DNA of 64,000 bases from Bacillota bacterium (GCA_023415305.1 JAEZKZ010000031.1:1-64000); one strand, 5' to 3'; shown: positions 16,760 through 26,397, counted from the first letter of the stretch. Translations and numbers: made by a program. Notes: generated by a model from the letters alone, not told the origin.

Positions 16760-17308
16760 TTAGATGTCATTATCTCTTAATTTTCTTTCTGCGAGAAGTA
16801 CACCGATAATTGTTTTCGCATCTGTTATTTTATGTTCAAGTATCATATCAACAAGCTTTGAGACATGGATTTTCTCAACATCCAGAAATTCATCTTCATC
16901 AGCGCAGGCTTCACCTTGCGTCAGTCCTGTTGCAGTATACATATGGATAACTTCATTGCAGAAGCCAGGTGTAGTGTGAATGCTGATTAAATGATCTATC
17001 TTTTCCGCCCTGAGACCTGTTTCCTCCATCAATTCTCTTTCGGCACAAACCCTTGGATCTTCTCCAACAGAGTCCAGTTTACCAGCCGGAAGTTCAAGAG
17101 TTGTCAAATCAAGGGGTTTCCTAAACTGTTTTACCATGTAAAGTTCACCGTGCTCGTTAATTGGAATTACTACAGAGGCTCCTGGATGTAAAACTACATC
17201 CCTTGTAGCTTCCTTACCATTTGGAAGACTAACCGTGAGATTCTGAACCTTTATTATGTTTCCTTTATATATCTCGTCAGTTTTTAGTGTCTCTTCAAAA
17301 TAATCCAT
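16760..17308 (-). CDS. nudF: NUDIX hydrolase, ADP-ribose pyrophosphatase type
   Basis: A 182-residue protein. The NUDIX box near residues 80-103 reads AGKLDSVGEDP...AERELMEETGL. It carries one residue more than the standard G-x5-E spacing, although the REx2EExG catalytic part is intact. The SLPNGKEATRDVVLHPGA start and the C-terminal AKTIIGVLLAE fit ADP-ribose pyrophosphatases, which hydrolyse ADP-ribose to AMP and ribose 5-phosphate. The ATG at 17306-17308 follows GGAGG. The substrate is inferred from the family. Confidence 0.88.
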   Translation of the reverse strand: MDYFEETLKTDEIYKGNIIKVQNLTVSLPNGKEATRDVVLHPGASVVIPINEHGELYMVKQFRKPLDLTTLELPAGKLDSVGEDPRVCAERELMEETGLRAEKIDHLISIHTTPGFCNEVIHMYTATGLTQGEACADEDEFLDVEKIHVSKLVDMILEHKITDAKTIIGVLLAERKLRDNDI

Positions 17309-17357
17309 TTCCGTACCTCCATACAAAGATATTTTATCTGATTATTGAAAAACTATT

Positions 17358-17807
17358 CTACTTGCCTCTGGCAGAAGCCTTCTTTATTTCATCAGTAGCC
17401 AGTTTATCACATCGGTTGTTCATTTCATTATCTGCATGTCCTTTAACCTTTATCCAATTTATTTTATGATAATCAGACAAGCGGACCAGTTCCTGCCATA
17501 TATCCACGTTCTTTACTTCCTCATTTTTGTTTCGTTTCCATCCTGATCTTATCCACTTATCAATCCAGCCCTGTGTAAAGGCATTTATTAAATAGGCACT
17601 GTCACTGTACAAGTTGACCATGCAGGGTTCCTTTAATCTTTTTAAGGCCTCAACCGCTGCCGTAAGCTCCATTTTATTGTTTGTTGTTGCCTCCTCATAT
17701 CCCGACATCTCTATTTTATGTTCACCATATATTAGGACAGCTCCCCAGCCCCCTGCTCCGGGATTGCCTGAACATGCTCCATCTGTGTATATCTCAACCT
17801 TTTTCAT
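17358..17807 (-). CDS. rnhA: Ribonuclease HI
   Basis: A 149-residue RNase H degrading RNA in RNA-DNA hybrids. The four acidic active-site residues are visible in YTDGACSGNPG, NNKMELTA, LYSDSAYL and the C-terminal NRCDKLA, with the KVKGHADNEMNN loop containing the catalytic His. The length is normal. Upstream (17843-17866) a hairpin (ATTCAGGT / ACCTGAAT) could fold in the leader. The ribosome site is weak. Confidence 0.95.
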   Translation of the reverse strand: MKKVEIYTDGACSGNPGAGGWGAVLIYGEHKIEMSGYEEATTNNKMELTAAVEALKRLKEPCMVNLYSDSAYLINAFTQGWIDKWIRSGWKRNKNEEVKNVDIWQELVRLSDYHKINWIKVKGHADNEMNNRCDKLATDEIKKASARGK

Positions 17808-18092
17808 AAGTAAATTCCATCCAGCCTTTCATAACATAAAATAATTCAGGTTTACATCACCTGAATCGTAGGAATGCAATTCTATTATATCTTATAACTC
17901 GTGTATTAAATAGAAAAATTTTCGTGTATTAGTTAAATTTTCTTACCATAGTTCATATTTCCTAAACATTTGGTAATTGATAATTTATCTATTATCGGTT
18001 TACAATAAAAGGTTTACATATCCTTGTCTTATATTATTCAACTCATTTCAGATATTGATTATAGTCAACAATATATTCTTCCATAGATAGTT
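17808..18092. other. Gap between rnhA and the lactate permease
   Basis: AT-rich and non-coding. It contains the rnhA leader hairpin at 17843-17866 and presumably the rnhA promoter. No other feature is seen. Confidence 0.4.
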
Positions 18093-18126
18093 AAATAAAA
18101 GGCACAAGTATCTAAAACTCTGTGCC
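18093..18126 (-). terminator. Intrinsic terminator after lactate permease
   Basis: GGCACA at 18101-18106 pairs with TGTGCC at 18121-18126, followed on the minus strand by TTTTATTT. Confidence 0.8.
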
Positions 18127-18234
18127 CTTAACATATTTATTGTATTTAATTTATTCATTACTCATTTACTCAAGTGATTTATCCTATTACAACTATTTAT
18201 AATTTAGTGCTTCTTATAAACAGTTCAAAATAAA

Positions 18235-19830
18235 CTACACACTAAGCCCTATTTTAAGAAGAATCAATGCATATATTGAGGTAATAAGCGTTAGTAGAAG
18301 GGCAAATACAAAAGCGATTCTAATAACCTTGTTTTCTTCTCCCAGCTTATCTATAGAGGCTGCTGCATTCTGAAGCTTGGCAGGTGATATAACACTTGCA
18401 AGACCGCCGCCGAAGGCCAACGCTGCTGTGGCAATAATAAGCCCATTCAAACCAAGATTAAGGTTTTTTGAAGTCTCCATGGTATAATTTGCGAACATAG
18501 CGATAGTAGATGCTTCACTGCCTGTTATAAACCCACCGAATAGTCCGATAAAGCCTGTTATAAACCCATATGCGCCACTAAAAGCGTTTGCCGATACATC
18601 CGCAAGAACCTTTATCATACTTGCTGCCTGATATTTCATTGTTGCCATACTCCAATTTGAATAATTCATAATTTCGCCTATTGAGAAAAATATGGCGGCT
18701 GAGAAAACAGGTCTGGGAGCTCTCTTCCACCAAACCTTGAAGCTCTCCTTTACCTGAACAGCTTTAGGTCTTATTATCAGCATTGATAAAACAACTGCAA
18801 CTGCAATCCATGTATAAGCGTTCCATAATGCTCTTGTTGCAATACCCTTTCCATCTACGGCAACACCGTTTATAGGAAGTTTTAGATTATAGAGGAAATC
18901 GTAGGCCGGTTTTGGAAGATTCAATACAAGTATCAAACCTATTAAAATAATCCATGGACTTAAGGCTTTCCAAAGAGGATATTCCTTTTCATAAGCTTTC
19001 TCATCTTCAGTAAGATTACTTCTGTCAATTACGTTTTTACCGGTAACTTTCAGATATAATGCCATTACGATGATAACGGCTAGACCGCAAAGTACACCTG
19101 TAAGTGTTACAAGATTGTCAACCCTGTTTGTAAAGTACGATACCACACCAATAATTCCGCCGGTAACAATACACGGTATAAATCCCTTCCTAATACCATC
19201 CCACTTATCAACAATATAGAGCATGCAGAAGCCGATCAATGTGGAAACAATTGGTAGAAACATATAGAAAACGCTGCCGGCCTGGGAGGGTGTAATTTCA
19301 TTACCAGGACCTAGGAATCTATTTGCAAAATCAACAAAGGCAACAATTGGTGCACCCAGCAAAGCATATGTACATAAAGCATCATAACCTATTGAAGGAA
19401 GCGCAATGGCAACGTAGGTTGAATACCCCATAGCTAATAGTATGGGTGGTAAAAGGGAAACCGGAGTTGCCCCAACAGCAACCATCAAAGTTCCAAAGCC
19501 TATGTTTATCATCATAATCTGAACCGCTTTATTATGACTGGATATGGTTTTGATAAAAATGATTATCCTTTTCAGGGCTCCCGTCTTTTCCATATAGGCC
19601 ATCATGAAAAGCGATGTCAAAACTATCAATGATACCGGGAAAGATCTGATAATTCCAGAAACTGTTGATCTTAGAATTACTTCCAGCGAAGTATTAAAGA
19701 ATAGAAACGCAACAACCGAAACACAAAGCCAACCAACAATACCGCTGATATCTGCTGACTTTTTGAAAATTACAAGCATACAGACTATTACCAAAATCGG
19801 TAATAGTGTTAATAAAAATGACCCTACCAT
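18235..19830 (-). CDS. lctP: L-lactate permease family transporter
   Basis: A 531-residue membrane protein with about 13 hydrophobic segments. The LctP-family conserved region runs from residues 110-175 (FGTLMVAVGATPVSLLPPIL, then YDALCTYALLGAPI) and from 430-480 (GFITGSEASTIAMFANY). LctP carriers move lactate or glycolate with protons across the membrane. A fermenting clostridium could use it for export or uptake. The ATG has GGAGGA upstream. It is monocistronic with its own terminator. The substrate is by family only. Confidence 0.88.
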   Translation of the reverse strand: MVGSFLLTLLPILVIVCMLVIFKKSADISGIVGWLCVSVVAFLFFNTSLEVILRSTVSGIIRSFPVSLIVLTSLFMMAYMEKTGALKRIIIFIKTISSHNKAVQIMMINIGFGTLMVAVGATPVSLLPPILLAMGYSTYVAIALPSIGYDALCTYALLGAPIVAFVDFANRFLGPGNEITPSQAGSVFYMFLPIVSTLIGFCMLYIVDKWDGIRKGFIPCIVTGGIIGVVSYFTNRVDNLVTLTGVLCGLAVIIVMALYLKVTGKNVIDRSNLTEDEKAYEKEYPLWKALSPWIILIGLILVLNLPKPAYDFLYNLKLPINGVAVDGKGIATRALWNAYTWIAVAVVLSMLIIRPKAVQVKESFKVWWKRAPRPVFSAAIFFSIGEIMNYSNWSMATMKYQAASMIKVLADVSANAFSGAYGFITGFIGLFGGFITGSEASTIAMFANYTMETSKNLNLGLNGLIIATAALAFGGGLASVISPAKLQNAAASIDKLGEENKVIRIAFVFALLLTLITSIYALILLKIGLSV

Positions 19831-19973
19831 TCTAACCGTCCTCCAATAAATATTAAATTAGTTAAACACCATTCTACCTAAAGAAACAACCAGCATCCCC
19901 AACTACTCTGATAAAGCATTTGACAGACACAGATAGTCACATTTTAGCTTCAGGAAATATTTTATTACATAAT

Positions 19974-20015
19974 ATAAAAAAAATAAAGTGTAATTTAGCA
20001 AATTACACTTTATTT
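19974..20015 (-). terminator. Perfect 16-bp hairpin terminator
   Basis: AAATAAAGTGTAATTT at 19981-19996 pairs exactly with 20000-20015 around a 3-base loop. The minus strand continues into T-rich sequence. It serves the lysozyme-like gene at 20098. Confidence 0.85.
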
Positions 20016-20097
20016 AGTCTTATTTATTAACAACTTATAGAAAACCTAATATTTATTAATAGAGATTGAACATTAACAAATACAAATGTTGCTTCGG

Positions 20098-21081
20098 CTA
20101 GTTCAATGAATCTTCCTCCTGCAACCTGTAGTAATCCTTAAACAACTCATAGTATCTGTAGGTTTCCAAAGCATATGTTTCCTTGGTCTTTATAGGACCG
20201 ATATTAACAGATACTTTTGAAAGATTGTAGTTTTCAATAACCTTCTTAAGCTGTTTTTCACTTAGTGTATTCAGATCAATATCCGAATCCCCTGTTAACC
20301 TTATTGCTCTGGCTCTAAGCTGTACAGCACAAAAATAAACCGCATGTTTCGGGTTTTGAAGCATTGTTTTAATTTGATCGTCAGATTCACTCAATATTAG
20401 TGATTTTTCACCATGAACAATCTGTTCATTAAATCTTACATTCTCTATCCCGATCTGACATATCCCTATTGACTTTCCTCCTATAATAGGAAGTCCATCA
20501 AGTAAATCCTCCTGACCAAGAAACATCATTTCACGAAACAGTACAGCAGACAATAAAGCCTTGGGTACCTTTTGAGCAGCTGATATTCTATCAATAGAAT
20601 TATTCAATTCCGCTAATGCATTCATAGTGTAATCATATGAGAATACATAGTAAAAACCTAGTTTCTTATCCCTGTATGAATCCTGATTTATTTGGTTTTC
20701 AAGTTTATCATGTATTGAATTGTATTTTGACACATTCTCAATAATAGCTACAATTGATGTATTTTCTACATATTCATTTTTGTCAACTAACAAATACTCC
20801 GGTGTATTATTATAGTTATATGCTATCCCCTGTCCGAAACTTCCGCTTTGACCTAACCGACTGCTGTAATCTAATATATCAGAATTATTGTAATACTTAT
20901 CACCTGAAAAATCATTCTGGCCATACATATACTTCATTTCGCTTACTTTTAGCATTTGGACTTGCTTATTTATGTACCCGGTTATATCAAAAACACTATT
21001 TGCATAGTAAAACATTGTACTGCACAATAATAACGCAATTAAAGAAAAAGTCGCTTTTTTCTTTAATTTAAGAATATTCAT
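20098..21081 (-). CDS. Secreted or membrane-anchored lysozyme-like protein (distant)
   Basis: A 327-residue protein. A Lys-rich N-terminus and one hydrophobic helix (residues 10-30) suggest a signal anchor. The middle is Asn/Tyr/Ser-rich. Residues 165-260 read like a goose-lysozyme / lytic-transglycosylase core: PKALLSAVLFREMMF, with a Glu at the position of the catalytic acid, then GKSIGICQIGIENVRFN and the helix HAVYFCAVQLRARA. The function would be peptidoglycan cleavage, but similarity is weak by eye. GGAGG precedes the ATG. Confidence 0.55.
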   Translation of the reverse strand: MNILKLKKKATFSLIALLLCSTMFYYANSVFDITGYINKQVQMLKVSEMKYMYGQNDFSGDKYYNNSDILDYSSRLGQSGSFGQGIAYNYNNTPEYLLVDKNEYVENTSIVAIIENVSKYNSIHDKLENQINQDSYRDKKLGFYYVFSYDYTMNALAELNNSIDRISAAQKVPKALLSAVLFREMMFLGQEDLLDGLPIIGGKSIGICQIGIENVRFNEQIVHGEKSLILSESDDQIKTMLQNPKHAVYFCAVQLRARAIRLTGDSDIDLNTLSEKQLKKVIENYNLSKVSVNIGPIKTKETYALETYRYYELFKDYYRLQEEDSLN

Positions 21082-21374
21082 ATTATGTCCTCCGAATGGC
21101 CGGAAACATTTATTAATGCTTCTTTGACCAAGCTGTGTTTATAATCCGAAATTGTAATATTACCTTCAATAACATCATTTTTATATCCTTTTAAGTTATA
21201 CAAACTTTCAAAAAAAATGTCAATTATTCAATTGGTTCAAAATTCCCAAAAAATATTAATTACTCTAGATTATACGGATATACTTCCTGTTTTGTATGAA
21301 ATGGTATGATTTCCTTTTACCTGGTCAATATTTCTTAACACTAGCAATTCCAAGGGTTTGAAAGGCATAAACAT
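21082..21374. other. Gap upstream of the lysozyme-like gene
   Basis: AT-rich, with no reading frame or hairpin apart from the terminator at its lower-strand end. Presumably the promoter region of the gene at 21081. Confidence 0.35.
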
Positions 21375-21412
21375 AACCAAAAAGCAATGAGGAATCTCAT
21401 TGCTTTTTGGTT
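21375..21412. terminator. Perfect 17-bp hairpin terminator
   Basis: AACCAAAAAGCAATGAG (21375-21391) pairs exactly with 21396-21412 around a GAAT loop. The A/T runs let it work on either strand. It lies past the stop of the beta-CASP gene. Confidence 0.9.
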
Positions 21413-21463
21413 AAAATTGATAAAATTTAATTTTACATATATATAAATTTTTAGAAAATAATT

Positions 21464-23095
21464 TTATTTAAGCGCCTCTACAATAGACTTTTCCACAAGT
21501 TTTAGTTTAGCTGAAACTTCATCAATTTCAACATCAGATTTTTCCTGCTTAAGGTCTCCTTTTAAAATCTCAGCCAACTCTTCAAATTCTTCTCTCAGAG
21601 TCTCAAGCATTTCAACAACAGCCAGTCTCCTAAATCTCCTTTGAGCATCAAAGTTTGAAGCATTTTCATATATGCTGTCAGCTGTTACAACATAAGAATC
21701 TCCTCTCGCCGGAATAATAGATTGCAGGCCGAATTCGTCATTTAGTGTTTGTGCAAACTCATTCATTACCTCTTGTTCGCCATGAACAATAAATACCTTT
21801 TTAGGTTTCTTTGCAATACTACCTATCCATGACAAAAGTCCGGCCTTGTCAGCATGACCTGAAAACCCGTCTATTGCTTCTATTCTGGCATTAACCGTTA
21901 TCTCCTCACCAAATAGCTTAACTTTGGTTGCTCCATCCAGTATTCTCCTTCCAAGAGTCCCCTCAGCCTGATAACCCACAAAAAGTATTGTTGATTCCTT
22001 TCTCCACAGGTTATGCTTCAGATGATGCTTTATTCTACCGGCATCACACATTCCGCTGGCAGAAATTATTATAGTACTCTCTGTTTTTTCATTCAGCTTT
22101 CTGGACTCTTCCGGGGATTGAGTAAATTTCAAGGTTGGGAAATCAAGAGGGTTGTCACCGTTTGCAATGTATTCCTTTGCTTCTTCATCAAAGCAATCCA
22201 GATTCTCCCTGAAAATTTGAGTGGCTGAGGTTGCCAAGGGGCTATCCACATACACTGGAACATTCAGTATTTTGTCAACCACATCTCCGAAAACATCCAT
22301 GTATTTATTCAGATCATAAATTATTTCCTGAGTTCTGCCCACAGCGAAGGACGGTATTACAACATTACCACCTTTTGCTATAGTATCTGAAATAATAGTT
22401 ATAAACCTTTCAAGCTTATCCTTTTCCTTTTTTAAGGTATGATGCCTATTGCCGTAAGTAGACTCGACAACAAGATAGTCTGCATCGGATATCACTGCTG
22501 GGTCTCTCAAAATGGGTACTCCCGTATTTCCAAGGTCTCCGCTGAATACGATCTTTGTATCCTTACCGTTTTCTCTGACCCAGACCTCGATAATGGCGGA
22601 ACCTAAAATGTGCCCTGCATCATTGAACCTGACACGTATATCATCTGTAATGCTTACGGCCTCGCCATAGGCTACTCCCTTAAATAATTCCAAGCAATCT
22701 GTAGCTTCTTTTACCGTATACAGAGGTTTTACTGGCGACTTTCCGGCCCTCTGCCTTTTTCTATTCAGCCATTCATTTTCAGTTTCCTGAATATGACCGC
22801 TGTCCGGCAGCATTATTCCGCAAAGCTGAACCGTCGGTCTGGTTGCATAAATAGTCCCTTTAAAACCATCCATATATAGCTTTGGAATTCTTCCGCTGTG
22901 ATCGATATGAGCATGGGTTAAAAGCATAAAATCCAGTTCTCCGGGATTAAAGGAAAAAGGCTCGGCATTTAATATGACCTCATTTGCCCGTCCCTGAAAC
23001 ATACCGCAATCTACAAGAAATTTTTTATCCTTGGTCTCCACAAGATAACAAGAGCCTGTAACAGTTTTCGCAGCTCCAAGAAAGGTAATATTCAT
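21464..23095 (-). CDS. Metallo-beta-lactamase/beta-CASP RNA-processing nuclease (CPSF73-like)
   Basis: A 543-residue protein. The metallo-beta-lactamase motifs are THAHIDHSG (near 60), DAGHILGS (near 160) and SGDLG. They are interrupted by a beta-CASP insertion with VESTYGNRHH and SPLATSATQIF, and followed by ASGMCDAGRIKHHL and GFSGHADKAGL. These are hallmarks of the Ysh1/CPSF73 group of RNA endonucleases and exonucleases, distinct from RNase J at 45954. About 90 residues of helical tail follow. The ATG at 23093-23095 matches the family start MNITFLGAAKTVTGS. Confidence 0.9.
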   Translation of the reverse strand: MNITFLGAAKTVTGSCYLVETKDKKFLVDCGMFQGRANEVILNAEPFSFNPGELDFMLLTHAHIDHSGRIPKLYMDGFKGTIYATRPTVQLCGIMLPDSGHIQETENEWLNRKRQRAGKSPVKPLYTVKEATDCLELFKGVAYGEAVSITDDIRVRFNDAGHILGSAIIEVWVRENGKDTKIVFSGDLGNTGVPILRDPAVISDADYLVVESTYGNRHHTLKKEKDKLERFITIISDTIAKGGNVVIPSFAVGRTQEIIYDLNKYMDVFGDVVDKILNVPVYVDSPLATSATQIFRENLDCFDEEAKEYIANGDNPLDFPTLKFTQSPEESRKLNEKTESTIIISASGMCDAGRIKHHLKHNLWRKESTILFVGYQAEGTLGRRILDGATKVKLFGEEITVNARIEAIDGFSGHADKAGLLSWIGSIAKKPKKVFIVHGEQEVMNEFAQTLNDEFGLQSIIPARGDSYVVTADSIYENASNFDAQRRFRRLAVVEMLETLREEFEELAEILKGDLKQEKSDVEIDEVSAKLKLVEKSIVEALK

Positions 23096-23228
23096 AACAG
23101 CACCCCATTTCAATAATGATTTTGACCCACATATATAAAAGAGTACTTACTTCTGAGTATAATTAATATATATTTAACCTATGTATATTTATTCTATGAA
23201 ATATCTACAAAATCCTGCTTATTTGTAC

Positions 23229-24095
23229 TTAATCCTTTTTTTTCGACAGGTAATAAGTGTAAACGCACCTAAATGTTACAGCCGTTAATACAATACCTCC
23301 TCCTATAAGGGAATATACCCCCGGTATTTCATAAACCACCAGTGCTACCCATATTGGGTTTAAAACAGGTTCAATGATTGGAATAAGCACAGCCTCCAGA
23401 GCCGATACATTTTTAATTGCTAAGGAGAATAATATATATGAGAATCCAAGCTGAAAGATACCAAGCAAAATAATTCCGGTTATGCTTTTTGAATCAGGTA
23501 CTGTATTGAACATGAAAGGAATTGCAACAATAGCAGTCATTACGTTTCCCCAAAATATTCTGTCCAAAGGGGAGTCATCCTTCTGAAATCTCAATAATAA
23601 AGCTACCAGGGCAAAGAATACTCCACTGATAATGGCAAGTATATTTCCAAGCATACTACCGGGTGATATTTCATCAATAAAAAAGAGTATCATACCACCA
23701 AAAACTGCTAATATAGTAATAACGTCATACCATCTTACCCTCTCCTTTAAGAATACTGCTCCAAAAATCGCTACATAAATAGGTGCTGTGTATTGGAGAA
23801 TAATTGCATTTGCAGCTGTTGTAAGTTTATTTGCATAAACAAAAGTTATAACCGTTGCAGCATATACAAATGAAGCAGCAAACTTTGCAATTGTAAATCT
23901 GAAATCAGGCTTTTTAATAAAAAACAATATTAATACAGCAGCTATAAGGCTCCTGGAACCCGCTATAGCAATAGGGTTCCAATCTACCAGTTTAATCAAC
24001 AGACCTCCCAGACTCCATAATACCGCCGTTAAAACAAGAAAAAACAACGCCAAATTTCTCTTTGGCGTCATATCAGATAAGTTTATTTTAGACAT
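23229..24095 (-). CDS. EamA/DMT-superfamily transporter
   Basis: A 288-residue membrane protein with ten hydrophobic segments arranged as two EamA repeats. Typical phrases are LTAVLWSLGGLLIKL and AIILQYTAPIYVAIFGAVFLKERVRWYD in the first, and SYILFSLAIKNVSALEAVLIPIIEPVLNPIW in the second. The family exports amino acids and other metabolites. It starts 13 bases after the first M42 peptidase gene and is probably co-transcribed, which suggests export of peptide breakdown products. Confidence 0.85.
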   Translation of the reverse strand: MSKINLSDMTPKRNLALFFLVLTAVLWSLGGLLIKLVDWNPIAIAGSRSLIAAVLILFFIKKPDFRFTIAKFAASFVYAATVITFVYANKLTTAANAIILQYTAPIYVAIFGAVFLKERVRWYDVITILAVFGGMILFFIDEISPGSMLGNILAIISGVFFALVALLLRFQKDDSPLDRIFWGNVMTAIVAIPFMFNTVPDSKSITGIILLGIFQLGFSYILFSLAIKNVSALEAVLIPIIEPVLNPIWVALVVYEIPGVYSLIGGGIVLTAVTFRCVYTYYLSKKKD

Positions 24096-24108
24096 TATTC
24101 CACGAATC

Positions 24109-25098
24109 CTAGCCTTTGTAATTTTTAATAAATAAAGCCGTAAGCTTTACACAGTTCTCCAAATCCTCGAGACATACCATTTCAGAAGGAGAATGTACAC
24201 TTCTGCAAGGTATTGATATACCTCCACAGGGAACTCCCACTCCCGTAGTCTGTATTGCTCCGGGATCACTGCCTCCTCTGTCAAGAAGCTCAAGAGTATA
24301 CGGAATGGAATTATCTGCGGCCAGTTCCTCAAGTGTTCTTCTTATTGTGGGATTTGCTATATATGCGCTGTCTTTAACTTTAATTGCGGGGCCCCCTCCG
24401 AGTTTTACCTCTCTACTATTGCTTTCCGGGGTATCACCTGTAAGTGTAACATCTATTGCAACGGCGCAGTCAGGCATTATGCCGAATGCAGCGGTTTTTG
24501 CGCCCCTCAGACCAAGCTCCTCCTGTGTAGTAAAAACAAAGTAAATTTCATTATCTGTTTTGGGAAGCGCTTTAATCAGTTCGATTAACACTGCGCAACC
24601 ACTTCTGTCATCCATTGCCTTTGATATTGCGTAATTTCCCTGTATAACAAAATCACCTGCAAAGTTGGCCGTATCTCCTACTCTAACTAGCTTTTCTGCT
24701 TCTTCTCTGTTTTTACAGCCTATATCTATATACATTTTTCCAAGCTTCAGACCTTTCATATCCTCTAGCTTTTCTTCTGCATTTACAGTACCTATTGTTC
24801 CGTTCCGGAATTTTACACGCTGTCCGAGGGAAGTAAAGGATGAAACTCCTCCCAGATTGGAAAATCTGATAAAACCCTTATCATCTATAAAAGTAGCTAT
24901 AACACCTATCTCATCCATATGAGCCGCAAGCATTATCTTTTTCTTTTTTCCTTTTTTTATAGCTATCAGGTTTCCCATTGCATCTACTCGTATCTCATCT
25001 ACATGCTTCTTTATCTCATTTGTTATGACTTCTCGTATTTCATCTTCATTTCCGGAAACCCCGAATACCTGGGTAACCAATTTTAATGTTTCCTGCAT
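24109..25098 (-). CDS. M42-family glutamyl aminopeptidase / endoglucanase-type peptidase 1
   Basis: A 329-residue cocatalytic metal aminopeptidase. The metal and catalytic motifs are AAHMDEIG (near 62), SKAMDDRSGCAVL (near 170) and TTQEELGLRGA with the general-base Glu (near 205). HSPSEMV near the C-terminus holds the last metal His. M42 peptidases form dodecameric cages that trim short peptides. This is the third in a tandem set of M42 genes, followed by a DMT transporter. The ATG at 25096-25098 is set by GGAGG; the frame runs further upstream through a direct repeat. Confidence 0.9.
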   Translation of the reverse strand: MQETLKLVTQVFGVSGNEDEIREVITNEIKKHVDEIRVDAMGNLIAIKKGKKKKIMLAAHMDEIGVIATFIDDKGFIRFSNLGGVSSFTSLGQRVKFRNGTIGTVNAEEKLEDMKGLKLGKMYIDIGCKNREEAEKLVRVGDTANFAGDFVIQGNYAISKAMDDRSGCAVLIELIKALPKTDNEIYFVFTTQEELGLRGAKTAAFGIMPDCAVAIDVTLTGDTPESNSREVKLGGGPAIKVKDSAYIANPTIRRTLEELAADNSIPYTLELLDRGGSDPGAIQTTGVGVPCGGISIPCRSVHSPSEMVCLEDLENCVKLTALFIKNYKG

Positions 25099-25100
25099 AT

Positions 25101-25144
25101 TAACCTCCATGAGCCGCATAGCAGCCATAAAATGTAATGAAATT
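25101..25144. repeat. 44-bp direct repeat, copy 1
   Basis: TAACCTCCATGAGCCGCATA (first 20 bases) and the rest match 25312-25355 with a single mismatch. This copy carries the ribosome site of the downstream M42 gene. Confidence 0.9.
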
Positions 25145-25187
25145 TGTATACTCCCATATCCGCTATAAAGCGAATAAAGGAGGTTAA

Positions 25188-25262
25188 TTGGCCATGTGCG
25201 CTTTCAAAGTATTTATAAATACTTTGGTATTGATAAATACTTTGAATATTTCGCACGGCCAT
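25188..25262. repeat. Hairpin element between the direct repeats
   Basis: GGCCATGTGCG at one end pairs with CGCACGGCC at the other. The inside holds CAAAGTATTTAT-type palindromic segments, giving a roughly 70-base stem-loop. Confidence 0.7.
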
Positions 25263-25311
25263 AAATTCATAGGTTAGTTTGGAAGACAAGCTTTAGTGAA
25301 GTCTTTCAAGC

Positions 25312-25355
25312 TAACCTCCATGAGCCGCATAGCAGCCATAAAATTTAATGAAATT
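25312..25355. repeat. 44-bp direct repeat, copy 2
   Basis: Matches 25101-25144 at 43 of 44 positions. It lies between the second M42 gene stop and the hairpin element, and its GGAGG motif has no gene start behind it. Confidence 0.9.
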
Positions 25356-25362
25356 AACTTGA

Positions 25363-26397
25363 CTACTGTTTTTTCAAAACTCCCTTGTCGATACTGATTT
25401 GGTGCAGCGCAGTAATTGTAAGCCTTTCAACTGCTTCATAATCACTTCTGCTCATTACCGAAACAGGTGAATGTATATATCTGCAGGGAACGGATATTGA
25501 AGCAGTTTTTACACCCGTTCCGGTTCTTTGAATTTGACCCGCATCATTACCCCCGGTTGTGGTTTGTTTATACTGAACCTTAATGTTGTTTTGACTCGCC
25601 ACATCGTATAGATATTGAACCAGTTCCCTGTCACAATAGCAGGTTCTGTCCATAATGGTAAGAGCAGCACCATTTCCAAGTATAGTTGAATACTCATGCT
25701 TTTCTACGTCAGGTACATCTGCACAGGTTGTTCCCTCAATTATTAGTGCCATATCAGGCATTACACCGTATGCGGCCACTTGAGCACCTCTGAGTCCTAC
25801 CTCCTCCTGAACGGTAAAACATGCATAAAGATCGAAGTCATAGCTGTGCTTAAGTGCTTCAATAAGAACAGCACAGCCCACCCTGTCGTCAAGAGCTTTA
25901 GCTTTTATACAATCGTAGCCCAGATTAACAAAATCACTGTCAAAGGCAATGAACTCTCCCAAAGGTGCCAATTTTTCGGCCTCCTCCTTTGAGTCGGCAC
26001 CAATGTCAATATATAGCTGCTTGATTTTTGAAATTTTATCCCGTTCTTCTCGTTCCTGTTGATGTATTGGCTTTATTCCAATAACCCCACTTATTTTCTT
26101 TTTCCCAATAACCACCTTTTTCCCGGGAAGTATTCTATCATCAATTCCGCCTACAGCCTTAAACTTTATAAAGCCTTTATCCGTATGGCCGGAGACAATG
26201 AAACCAACCTCGTCCATGTGCGCCGACAGCATAACCTTTTGCTTGCTTCCGCTACCTCTTTTATATGCAATAACATTTCCGATGGAATCTATTCTATAGG
26301 AATCGCATAGGTTTTCTATTTTTGAGATTATATACTCCCTTACTTCATTTTCATTTCCCGATACACCATTTAAAGCAGTTAATTCTTTTATAAGCAT
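25363..26397 (-). CDS. M42-family aminopeptidase 2
   Basis: A 344-residue paralogue of the neighbouring M42 peptidases. The motifs are SAHMDEVGFIV (near 61), KALDDRVGCAVL (near 175), TVQEEVGLRGAQ (near 210) and RYIHSPVSVM near the end. The GVSGNENEVREYI start matches the family. It overlaps the third M42 gene by ten bases, so it is in the same operon. It probably acts in cytoplasmic peptide degradation, with a specificity different from its paralogues. Confidence 0.9.
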   Translation of the reverse strand: MLIKELTALNGVSGNENEVREYIISKIENLCDSYRIDSIGNVIAYKRGSGSKQKVMLSAHMDEVGFIVSGHTDKGFIKFKAVGGIDDRILPGKKVVIGKKKISGVIGIKPIHQQEREERDKISKIKQLYIDIGADSKEEAEKLAPLGEFIAFDSDFVNLGYDCIKAKALDDRVGCAVLIEALKHSYDFDLYACFTVQEEVGLRGAQVAAYGVMPDMALIIEGTTCADVPDVEKHEYSTILGNGAALTIMDRTCYCDRELVQYLYDVASQNNIKVQYKQTTTGGNDAGQIQRTGTGVKTASISVPCRYIHSPVSVMSRSDYEAVERLTITALHQISIDKGVLKKQ

